Assembly: GCA_001643675.2 (NCBI GenBank)
Contig: LSRY02000018.1
Location: forward strand, 310,001-374,000
Reading direction: 5' to 3'
DNA length: 64,000 bases
DNA from: Monocercomonoides exilis
Taxonomy: Eukaryota; Preaxostyla; Oxymonadida; Polymastigidae
Shown piece by piece: positions 9,336 to 19,402 of the stretch (the stretch's first letter is position 1; each line of letters begins with the position of its first letter). The notes beneath the pieces are model-generated. The model was not told the origin of the DNA and made no database searches. It worked only from the letters and a program-made list of their open reading frames with translations. Made by a program: the position numbers and the translations under genes.

Positions 9336-10555
9336 ATGTTTTTCTTGATTTCTTCTGTTTTCAAATATTTTCACAAGCACCATAATCTGATTCAGATTCA
9401 ACCTCAGCTCCAGATGCAGACAAATCTTCAAAAGACATTTTCTAATATTCTACAGACTCCTCATCTGCCTCGCAAGGCTTCATCATCACAAACGCAATCA
9501 TCCTTTTCTTCTTCTCCCTCCTCCTCCTATTTTCGCTTCAATTCTTTGTCTAAAAGCAACTCCGATCCATCTATTCAATTCCATCGAACACTGCGAAAAC
9601 TCACAGCTAATTGACATTTGTGATCAAAATGCTTATGTTGTACTTGATCTTCTGATAAAGCTGCCAGAAGAAGTGATGATGTATCTGAAAAAGCTTCTTG
9701 TTGACATCGAAGTGTAGCGGTTTTCGATTTTGTTCAACACCACAGCTTTCTTCATCTGCTTCATCGCAATTTATGCAACGTGGAAGTGGAGTGGAGAAGG
9801 TGACAGAGGATGAACAGTCATCATCATCATCATCGCTAACAGCTTCTGCAATCCGTTTTTCACATTCTTCAGCCAGGGATGCAACAAACTTATCATTAAC
9901 AAAAATGGATGATGTTGAGAGGTGGCTACAAATTGTGCTTCCTGAGGCTGACGTGGTGAATGAACAGTGTATTTCGCTGTTGCTGTTGATGCTTCTGTAT
10001 CCTCAAACGCGGTGGTGGAATTATTTGGCGAGACATATGGAATTTTTTTATGTTCCTTTCAGTTCCGCTGACAGCGCCGCTTTCGTCTCAAACATCCTCT
10101 GTGGGAGCGCAGTCAAAGAAGGAGAGGATATTTGAGGTGGAGTACGTGAATAGCATTTCTTTCGTTCTTCGATCTGATTGATCTGTCGCTGCTTCAGTTG
10201 GCAATAGTGCAACTGGTATTGCTGTTGCACCAATCGAGGCGTGCGATTGTGGAGTTTGAAGACGAAGTGACGATGTGTGAAGTTGGAGATATTGTGGGGG
10301 AGGAATTGGAGGAAACGTGGTTGAGGATGGAAGATGTGGTTCTGTTGCCTGCAGCTATTGAACTGATGGTGATGGGAAAAAGAAAAGAAGAAGTGGAAGA
10401 AAAAGAAGAATTAACGCAACAAATAAACGATATGGAGCCGGTAAGGAAGATAAAAATTTTCATTTTTCCGTGTTTGAATGATATGATTCTTCGGACTGTG
10501 TGATTAAAAGGCATCAAATGAAAACGAGATTTTGGATGAGGAAGATAATGCCTGA
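9336..10555 (+). CDS. Multi-exon hypothetical protein with short introns
   Basis: The 3' part is well supported. Exons 9746-9968, 10063-10145, 10198-10440 and 10511-10555 join in phase across GT-AG introns of 94, 52 and 70 bp and end in UGA. They give MDDVERWLQIVLPEADVVNE, then SKKERIFEVEYLAIVQL, then EFEDEVTMCEVGDIVGEEL, then the tail ASNENEILDEEDNA. An upstream exon ending at 9711 (DQNAYVVLDLLIKLPEEVMM) joins in phase if a 34-bp intron (9712-9745) is accepted. A Ser/Gln-rich frame from ATG 9336 (SSSQTQSSFSSSPSSSYF) is the likely N-terminus but lies in another frame, so a missed intron or frameshift near 9580 is needed. The protein is acidic and helical toward its C-terminus. I do not recognise the family. 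Confidence 0.5.
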
Positions 10556-11898
10556 TGAAAACGAAGAGAGTGAGTTGGCTGTGCTTCAACAGCGAGGAGG
10601 AAGAATGATAGAAAAAGTTGGCCTTCATTCATCAGTGTTCATGATGCAGATGACAATGCATCTGAAATGCATTCTCTGATGCTCAACGCACAAAATTCAA
10701 TGGTCCATGCACAAATACAGAAGCTGAGCGAAACAACAACTTTGTTGAAAAACAAACGATGAAAACAAAAACCATCAAATTCTCTTTCATTGTATGTGGC
10801 GACAAAGAAAGCAAACTTCGAATAATAATCTCCTTGCTTGCTCAAAATGTCTGTCCCTTCGAAGAATAAAATCCAAAAGCGATTAGCCTGAATGTTGTTC
10901 GACTGCCAACAAATATTCAACAATTGGATGTCTCGTCGTTGGCGTTTCTCCTTTCTTTTGAAGCAAAAGCGGAATCAGAAACAGAATTTCGCAGCCTTCC
11001 ATGTCTGTCTGGTGCAGTCCGAGAAACAGGAAACCATTATAAATTAAACGGATATTTTAGGGCCCTCCTTTTATCGTTGATTTATTGCCTTTCATATGAT
11101 AAATATCCTTCCCTCGATATTGCCAGCCACTTTCCTTGCCAAAAACCGCTCTTTTGCATTATATTCCAAAATGCCATATCATTTTGTGCAGATTTTGTCC
11201 TTCACAGAATTCCATCCTCATTTGTCTTCATTCAATAAAACATCAGTTGAATTTGTTTTCATCTCTTGTTCCAAATAAAAATTATGAAAATCATGTATCT
11301 TCCGTAACTCCATTTATTTCCCAATGGCTATATAATAATCTGCTCCATTCTCATCGTATTGCTCCACAAAGCGGAGATTGGCCATTTCAACAATAACTCA
11401 TATTCCTGCACTTTGGAAAGGATACAAATGGAAATATCTTCACAATCAATAGAACAATATAAATTACATACATTATGTCTTTTTGTGTAATTGATGAAAT
11501 TGCTGCATTCCCCTTGGCCATCCAATTGACAAAAATCATCAGATTGAATTTCAAAAATGTTGCGTTACCGTCATTGTCCTTTTTTTCCACGGGAAATTAT
11601 GTTTGTAATTCTGCAAGATTAATTCATTCATCAACACTCATTTTGCTGATTGATATTCCAATTCAGAAATGAATAATTCGATCATTAATACCATAGCAAC
11701 AAACCGAATTAAGTTGAACATTTTTTTCTTAACAATCACTTTCCAACAGTGCCAAGACGATAAATAATGGTGTGAACACGACATTATTAATGACTATTTT
11801 GAGATTTTGTTGTTCGTTGATGTCATCAATCCAAACAAATGCTTGTTCAATGTGAATGATAAAAATTTTATTGTTTTGTGAATAAAATGTTTAAAAAA
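10556..11898. other. AT-rich region upstream of copy 2, no gene supported
   Basis: Only short shadow-like frames are present. The stretch around 11060-11420 resembles 1010-1340 upstream of copy 1, probably a shared duplicated flank. Confidence 0.4.
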
Positions 11899-13299
11899 AT
11901 GCAGAAGATGTGCAATACAAAAAAGTTCACTGGTGTGCATTCGTTGTTGCATTTGAATTCCTGGTAATTGTGGTTCTTTCCTTTTTTATTGAAGAATTGT
12001 TTTCAGAGCTTGAAGATTGCAATGAAGATGAACAGAAAGCGAAAATTGTTGAAATGAATGAAGTGCTGGAAGAGATGGATAAAGATGAATTCAAATATGT
12101 TCTTATGATGGGGCAGCTAGAAACATGCAATATTATTAACAAAATGATTGAAAAAAAGATAATATCAATGGAAAATGCAGTTCTGTTGCTGAAGAACTTG
12201 GGATATTACAAAGAATTCAAAGACATTTGGATTCATAACTTTAATACATCAACGTTGAGTGAAAAATTTGAAGAGATGATTGTTGATGAAAATAAGAAAA
12301 ATGATTGAAAAAATGAAAAGTTTCTGGTTGATCTTTGCGAATGCTGCATGATGTTGTGCTCCAGATATATTTCAGACGAATTGCTTTCAATTTGCCTTCC
12401 TTGCGTTCTAAAGGTAGCTTTGAACAAAGATGAAAACGAAGAAACGCAAAAAGAAGTGGAGATGGCTTTGCTGGCTTTAAGCAATATTGATAATTATGTA
12501 AGAGCATTTCTATTTCATTTTTGATATTGTTGTTATTTTTCTTATTTCTGATTAGAAAGTGGAACAAAAAGTGTATTTGAACGAGATAACTGAAATCATC
12601 GAATATCACCAGGATCATCGTAACCTCACTCGCCTTGCATACCAGTCTGCTTGGATGTTTTTGATATTCAGACTTTGGGAAGATAAAAGTTTGAAAGATG
12701 TTGTTGTGAATGAATTGAATTTTGCAAGAGAGGCAACAAAAGAATTGAAAGAGCTGACAAAGTGTGTGAATTGGAAGAGAGAGAAGGAAGCGGAGAAAGA
12801 GGAAAAAGAAAAGAAAGAAGAAATTGCTTTATTGAGATGGCTGCGAATAACGGAGTTTTTCTTTCGTTTCTGCGAATTGCGGAATGAAGAATTTTTTGGG
12901 CTTTTCCGTTGCGTGGTTCAAATATATCGAGCTTCAATGGAGAATCACAGAGATATTTTTTTCATGTGCATTTTGTTTGCAAGAACAGCAGGGGAAAATG
13001 AAAATGTGAAAATTGACGGCATTTTGAGTGTCGGAGCTGTTGATGTATTTTTGTGGGAACTTCATCGGAAGACATTAAGTAACGAAAATATGTATAATGT
13101 TTTGGAATTTTTTAAATCTATTTCAGCTCGTTTGAGAGAAAAGAAGGGGGAGGATGAAATGGAAGAAGCGAAAAGAAAGGCAATCAAAATGGAGATATTT
13201 GAGAAGTTGGAAGAAGAAGGGTACGAAGATATGATCACAAGCCTTCATGAAGCATTTCGTTTCTTTATTGAAAAAAATATTGTATTTATTTATCTTTGA
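11899..13299 (+). pseudogene. Multicopy hypothetical family, copy 2, with in-frame UGA
   Basis: Exons 11899-11932, 11995-12497 and 12556-13299 with introns of 62 and 58 bp. Exon 1 gives MQKMCNTKKFT and joins to ELFSELEDCNEDEQKAKI. The body contains MENAVLLLKNLGY, FLVDLCECCMML, HRNLTRLAYQSAW and SVGAVDVFLWELHRKTL. A UGA at 12306-12308, between DENKKND and KNEKFLVDL, lies in frame, and the reading frame continues unchanged on both sides. So the gene either makes a 135-residue N-terminal product or is a young pseudogene. No UAR codon occurs in the exons. The 3' half is repeated almost exactly, inverted, in copy 3. Confidence 0.65.
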
Positions 13300-13380
13300 A
13301 TGTATTTGGTTTTAATGTGAACGTTTGAGAAAATGAAATGCATTTCGGTTTGTCACTAAAAACTATTATCTTTTTCTTTT
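12426..13380 (+). repeat. Inverted repeat, left arm
   Basis: This arm matches 14757-15711 in reverse complement. The 246-residue frames in the two arms are identical, as is an overlapping 89-residue antisense frame, so the nucleotides must be nearly identical. The match includes the 58-bp intron and about 80 bp of 3' flank, and ends abruptly inside exon 2 at the left. Confidence 0.9.
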
Positions 13381-14756
13381 TTAAAAATCGTTTCACAAAA
13401 TCGAAAACAAGCAATTATTCGAAGTTTTTTTCAGAGTAATTATTAATATTTTTTTTCTTTTAAATGGAATTAAGCAACTTAATAAAAACGAAGAAAAGAA
13501 AAGAAAAAGAGAAGAGAAGAGAGAGAGAGAGAAAGAGAGAAAGAAAAAGAGGGAGGGAAGGAGGGAGGGAGGGAGTGAGCGAGCGAGCGAGCGAGCGAGT
13601 GAGTGAGTGAAAGATAGAAAGAAAGAAAGAAAGAGAAAGAAAGAGAGAGGGAGAGAGAGAGAAAGAAAGAAAGAAAGAAAACTTACGAAAGATATGAAGA
13701 AAAGACTTTTTTCTGAGCATGGAAGAAGAATTCGACAGAAATGGAAAGGTTTAATGAAAAGAAACGAAGAAAAGGAAAGAAAATGAAGAAAGAAATGAAT
13801 TTATATCGAAAAAGACACAAAGCGGATGAAGTATAATCTTAAGCACGAAATTCTGATTAAACATGGGTGATTATTTTTGAAATCATAACTTTTTTCGGAT
13901 TGCTGATTTTTCGAAGATTGTTTGTTTTTTTAAAGTAAATTTAAATTCAAATGCCGAATTCATCACGACTTTTTAAAAAACAAATGTGAAAGCTGAAATA
14001 AAGACGATAATCTCTTGAATAGACCTGTTCACTTTTCGGTGTTCATTTCCAAACATTCGAAAATATTTTTCCAATTGAAAATAATGAATGAAAAAATATG
14101 ATGTCAAAAATTAACTCCCACATAATAAAACGTTGTTATTAGTTTTGTTCTTAAAATTAAAAATTTCGAATTTCCTTTTTCTTCTTCTTCTTCTTCTTTT
14201 CTTGTTATTATCTCTCATTTTCTTTTTGAGAAATTGTGATGCTTATCTTCTTTGATTAATTCCTCATTTCTTTAAGAAAACCTTGACTTCACATAATAAT
14301 TTTTATGCCTGATTTTCTCATTGAAACATCAGCAGATTTTCTTTGAGAAGCTCTTCATTGTTATTGCAATGAAGCTTATTTTTTGTTAATATTTCTTTCA
14401 TTTCTTATTTATTTCATTTTTTTTCACCTTTATTTTTTCTGATTTGTTCAAAGACGATTTTCATTTTTGAAAATTGAGAAATTTCTATTGTCTCAATTTG
14501 ATTAAAATCACAATTTTTTTGAACATGTGCTTTTTCATTGAACAGCTTCCTTTTTTATCCTTCTGTGTAACTCATCTCATTTATTCTATTTTGTGTTCAA
14601 TCTTTGTTTGAAAGATTTTTTTATTTAATTTATTTTAATTTTCTTTTTATATTTTATATTATTTTTTGAATATTTGTTGAAAAATTTCGAAGTTGTGAAT
14701 TAAAGTCGTTATTTTACAAAATAACTCAATTATTTGTTGTATCGCTAAATGAACAA
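13381..14756. other. Spacer between inverted repeat arms, purine microsatellites
   Basis: The spacer is AT-rich except for a purine-rich tract at about 13490-13681 made of GAAA, GAGA, GGGA, GAGC and GAGT tetramers (for example GAGCGAGCGAGCGAGC). No gene is seen. Confidence 0.7.
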
Positions 14757-15711
14757 TAAAGAAAAAGATAATAGTTTTTAGTGACAAACCGAAATGCATT
14801 TCATTTTCTCAAACGTTCACATTAAAACCAAATACATTCAAAGATAAATAAATACAATATTTTTTTCAATAAAGAAACGAAATGCTTCATGAAGGCTTGT
14901 GATCATATCTTCGTACCCTTCTTCTTCCAACTTCTCAAATATCTCCATTTTGATTGCCTTTCTTTTCGCTTCTTCCATTTCATCCTCCCCCTTCTTTTCT
15001 CTCAAACGAGCTGAAATAGATTTAAAAAATTCCAAAACATTATACATATTTTCGTTACTTAATGTCTTCCGATGAAGTTCCCACAAAAATACATCAACAG
15101 CTCCGACACTCAAAATGCCGTCAATTTTCACATTTTCATTTTCCCCTGCTGTTCTTGCAAACAAAATGCACATGAAAAAAATATCTCTGTGATTCTCCAT
15201 TGAAGCTCGATATATTTGAACCACGCAACGGAAAAGCCCAAAAAATTCTTCATTCCGCAATTCGCAGAAACGAAAGAAAAACTCCGTTATTCGCAGCCAT
15301 CTCAATAAAGCAATTTCTTCTTTCTTTTCTTTTTCCTCTTTCTCCGCTTCCTTCTCTCTCTTCCAATTCACACACTTTGTCAGCTCTTTCAATTCTTTTG
15401 TTGCCTCTCTTGCAAAATTCAATTCATTCACAACAACATCTTTCAAACTTTTATCTTCCCAAAGTCTGAATATCAAAAACATCCAAGCAGACTGGTATGC
15501 AAGGCGAGTGAGGTTACGATGATCCTGGTGATATTCGATGATTTCAGTTATCTCGTTCAAATACACTTTTTGTTCCACTTTCTAATCAGAAATAAGAAAA
15601 ATAACAACAATATCAAAAATGAAATAGAAATGCTCTTACATAATTATCAATATTGCTTAAAGCCAGCAAAGCCATCTCCACTTCTTTTTGCGTTTCTTCG
15701 TTTTCATCTTT
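14757..15711 (-). repeat. Inverted repeat, right arm
   Basis: Reverse complement of 12426-13380. The 5' part of the gene beyond 15711 diverges from copy 2 (for example DSYLLNNFRFSSKLISISF instead of ECCMMLCSRYISDELLSI), so homogenisation stops sharply within exon 2. Confidence 0.9.
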
Positions 15712-16229
15712 CTTCAAGGCAACTTTCAGAAGAAAAGGAAAACTGATTGATATCAATTTCGAAGAAAATCTGAAATTATTCAAAAGATAGCTATCACAAA
15801 GATCTACAAGAAGATTTTCATCTCTCTTTTCTTTTTCTTTCTTTTCCTCTTCTTCCATCATCTTCTCAAATCTTTCGTTCAACAAAGATTCTTCAAAATG
15901 CAGAATCCATATTTTCTTCAGCACAGCGCAATATTCAATGCGTTTCAGCAGCAACAATTCATTTTCCATAAACATTTTTTTTCATCAATCATTTTATGAA
16001 TTTTGTTGAACAATTCTGTTGTATCAACAGACTTTAGCTCATTCTTTTCCATGACGTCCATTATCTCAATCATTTCTTCAATCTTTTGTTTTTATCCCTC
16101 TTCATTGCAATCTTCCAGTTCAGATAATAATTCTTTCATATAAAAAAATAAACAAACGAAAACTACTTATTAATAAGAACAAAGATGTTTCAATAATTGC
16201 GGACCAGTAAACTTTTTTGTGTTATATGC
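14838..16229 (-). pseudogene. Multicopy hypothetical family, copy 3, frameshifted
   Basis: Exons in transcript order are about 16229-16205, 16132-15640 and 15581-14838, with introns of 72 and 58 bp. Exon 1 encodes YNTKKFT, but the expected ATG is replaced, so no start is seen. Exon 2 begins ELLSELEDCNEEG followed by TAA (16092-16094) and KQKIEEM. At this exact position copy 2 has a CAG glutamine. A run of eight A (complement of 15975-15982) is one base short relative to copy 1 and shifts the frame between EKK and MFMENELLLLKRIEY. Exon 3 is identical to that of copy 2 and ends in UGA. It is probably a pseudogene, unless the homopolymer is a sequencing error. Confidence 0.65.
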
Positions 16230-16788
16230 CACCTTCAATTTTGAAAATGCATCGAAGCCAGAAAACAATGTTATATCAATTATTATCATCAAAAGAGAAA
16301 TTGTTCGGAAAGAAAAAAATGCATAATACATAAAAACGCAAAACAAAAGGAAAAATATATAAAGTCAAACTGTCATCTCTTTTGTTAACATTTTCCTCTA
16401 AGAAATTTAAAGAGATACAACCCAGAATCTATTTTTTTTTGTTGTTTTTCAAGAAAAATTGCGAAATAAAAATATTAAAAAATTAATCGATTATTTCAAA
16501 ATCACATATAAATTTTTTTTTACAAAAAGCAAAGTTTTCCACAAAAAATATGATCCTTTTATCACTGAAAAAAAAATAAATTACAATCGTATTAAAAACA
16601 ATGAAAAAGTTTGAATTTTGTGAAAGTTACACCTATTATTCACAAAATCTGCCAACTATATCATTTTTGAAATATGTGTTCTGTTTGTATTATGACTTGA
16701 TGCACATTGCAAATAAATTGTTGTGGGATGCTGATCATTATTCATCAAGAATTTTTCTTTTCAAAAAAAGTCAAAAATAGCTAATCGC
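16230..16788. other. AT-rich intergenic, nothing seen
   Basis: No frame or repeat stands out. Confidence 0.5.
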
Positions 16789-17667
16789 ATGTGCGTTTCT
16801 GCAATATCTGATTCAAGCGATTGTAGAGAAATTAAAGAAGCACAAGAAGAAGCACAAGAAGATCCTTCTCATTTTTCACAATTAACTCCTTGCTCAGATC
16901 TTTTTGATAGAATCGATGAACTTACTGTTTCGGAGAATTTTATTTATTGCACAAGCTATCACGTTGCAGACATTGCTGCAGAGAGCTTGCAATTTACGGC
17001 AAATTTCTTTCGGGCAAACACTATGTCTAATCAATCAATATATTACTGCAATATTTGTCAAGCATCAAATTTTCCGAAACACGTTCAAGACATAATCTCT
17101 GAATTTGGATATGATTACCCTCTGAGAAGGTATGAAAATAAACAGAAGGCTTCACCTTTGATTTCACTGGAAAATGGAACTTTCAGAAAGAGCACAAGCA
17201 CAATTATTATACGAATTCTCAAAATTCTTCGAAGTTATTGTCACATCCTTGCAACAGAAATTTACCAAGGAATTGCATTGTTTCGCAGAATCTGTGCCAA
17301 TCACTACAAATGCTCGTCTTTTGTGTATTTATTTTGGAATTCTTTGCAGACAATGTTTCTTACGTGCATTTTACTTGCACATAAGGCAAGCACGGATACT
17401 CCGTATAAAAATAGTGATTGGGAAAACTTGTTCGGTTATCCGCCATCTTCTATAAATCAGTTTGAGATTACAACGTTAGATTTCTTGGACTGGAACGTTA
17501 CGGTTGATTGTGCTGAATATTTGCATGAACGGAGAATTCTTATTTCGCAATGCGATTTCTATAGAGGAAGTGATTTCAACGAAAAGGCAGATGAACATCT
17601 GGGAAAAGAGTACTTTATTTGTTCTGACGAAGCAGCTGGAAAGTCTTATGACGAATAAGATTGTTGA
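16789..17667 (+). CDS. Cyclin, PHO80/cyclin-U-like
   Basis: A single-exon protein of about 289-292 residues. The centre to C-terminus matches the PHO80-type cyclin box: a helix-rich start (SYHVADIAAESLQFTANFF) is followed by ISLENGTFRK, SSFVYLFWNSL, TCILLAHKASTDTPYKNSDW, INQFEITTLDFLDWNVTVD and CAEYL. The lysine of LAHK and the glutamate of FEITTLDFLDW occupy the usual CDK-contact positions. The family binds cyclin-dependent kinases, in yeast for phosphate and nutrient control; the partner here is unknown. The ATG at 16789 is the first in frame. The first in-frame stop-like codon is TAA at 17656-17658, and UGA follows three codons later at 17665-17667. I give the UGA as the end because all clearly intact neighbours use UGA. 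Confidence 0.75.
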
Positions 17668-19402
17668 GCAATCCTAATGTTCGTATTACTTGGCAATAAA
17701 TGTTTGAATTTGAACGTAGAATGAAAAAACAATGAAAGATGAAAATAAATTTTTTTCTTCGAAGAACGAGGGATCATTTTACAAGAAGTCTTTTGTTAGT
17801 TCTTTTTGGAAACTTGAATGGGGTGTGCAAAATGAGAATGCATTGTCATTAAAATCTATCTTCGCATAAGCTGAAGCCGGAGGGGCAATGGGCATATGCA
17901 TAATAGTTGCATTTACAAGTGTGAATGATTTTGATGATAATTGCAGAGGGTAAACAGAAATTTGTACTTCTTTTTAAGGATCACATTTCTAATCGATTTT
18001 TTGCTGCATTTATTATTTTAATATGTATTTTATTGTTTCACTTTCAAATTGCTGTTATTCAAAGCATTCATTGTTGTAATTTACTTTATGTTTTGGATGT
18101 TGCATTGGAAATGCTTTTTTTTCTGTTTTCTTACTTTCTTACTGTCTTTCTTTCTTCCTGTTTGGCTGATTCTTTGTTGAGGCTTATTCGTATTTTCCAT
18201 TATTTTTGATTTTGATTTTGATTTTGATTTTGATTTTGATTTTGATTTTGATTTTGATTTTGATTTTGATTTTGATTTTGATTTTGATTTTGATTTTGAT
18301 TTTGATTTTGATTTTGATTTTGATTTTGATTTTGATTTTGATTTTGATTTTGATTTTGATTTTGGTTTTGGTTTTGGTTTTGGTTTTATTTTATTTTAAT
18401 TTGTTTTTTGTTTTGTTTTATTTTATCACTTTTTATTTTTTATTTATTTAAAAGAATTCATGATCCTTATTGTTGCTTTTTTTTCCTTGATAAGTATTTT
18501 TTTTTCAAATTTGTATTGTTATGTTCAAATTTGCTGATTAATATATTTTTATTTATTGGCTAGTATGTTTTTCTTCATAATGAGATGTTCATTGAAATGT
18601 TGATTTTATAATGTGCTTTACTCTTTTTAGATTATTTTTTTCTTCTTATCAATTTTTGCAATTACCTTTTTTTTTCAGGTTTTGGATTTTTAAGATTTAT
18701 TCATTAAAATTATTTGTTTGTTCTGGATTGATCATTATTTTATTTTATTTATTTTTTGAATTTTTGATTATCTGAAAGCGTTCTCTCTATTTTAAATCTT
18801 TGTTAATTTGGTACAAAGATTTGAGTTTAGAGATTCATATCATTTTCTACCAAAATTCTGTTGAAATTTTTTAGCTCTTTATCTTTCAATGACAGTTCAG
18901 AGATTTTTAAGCAATCATATTATTTATTCATTTTTTCAAATATTTCGCAATCTTTGAGATAACCACTTCATGAACTGAGCGTAAAACCAAAACCGTTTAA
19001 ACACTGCTTTGTTTTTAAATTTGATTGACAAAAAAGAACTGGATATCATTTAGCACAAACATACAATTGATTGATAACGATTGATATTCAAAAGAAAATA
19101 ATTAAACTTCTTGATATGTTTTTTTCTTTTAAAATTTAAAATGAGTGTTTTTGCTTTGGTATTTTAACCATGAGCTGAAGAGTTGACAAAAGGTTTTTTC
19201 ATCTTTTAACAGAAATTATATTAATATTTAAAAATCTTGAAATTTCTGTTTGTTTTATAAAAAAATACAAGTGGACCTTAATTTTATTTGTTTCGAAGGA
19301 AATTGTGTGAAAATAAGTATTTTTGGCATTTTGAAGAAGTTTAAGGTTTCCTATTTATCTGTTTTACAATATATATAAGATTATTTTGGAAAGAGGGAAC
19401 TT
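17668..19402. other. AT-rich intergenic with hexanucleotide repeat
   Basis: No gene is supported. Short hydrophobic frames in 17925-18451 come from T-rich sequence and the repeat. Confidence 0.6.
18203..18385. repeat. (GATTTT)n hexanucleotide array
   Basis: About 26 tandem GATTTT units followed by four GGTTTT units. The change in unit is confined to the 3' end, as in a minisatellite growing by slippage. Confidence 0.95.

Noticed and set aside
13460-13720. Ser/Leu-rich minus-strand ORF
   Set aside because: Produced by the purine tetramer repeats in the inverted-repeat spacer.
18361-18385. GGTTTT units as a telomere remnant
   Set aside because: Only four units at the end of a GATTTT array; slippage variation explains them better.
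18206-18451. Ile-Leu repeat ORF
   Set aside because: A translation of the GATTTT array in a frame without stops; no unique flanking coding sequence.
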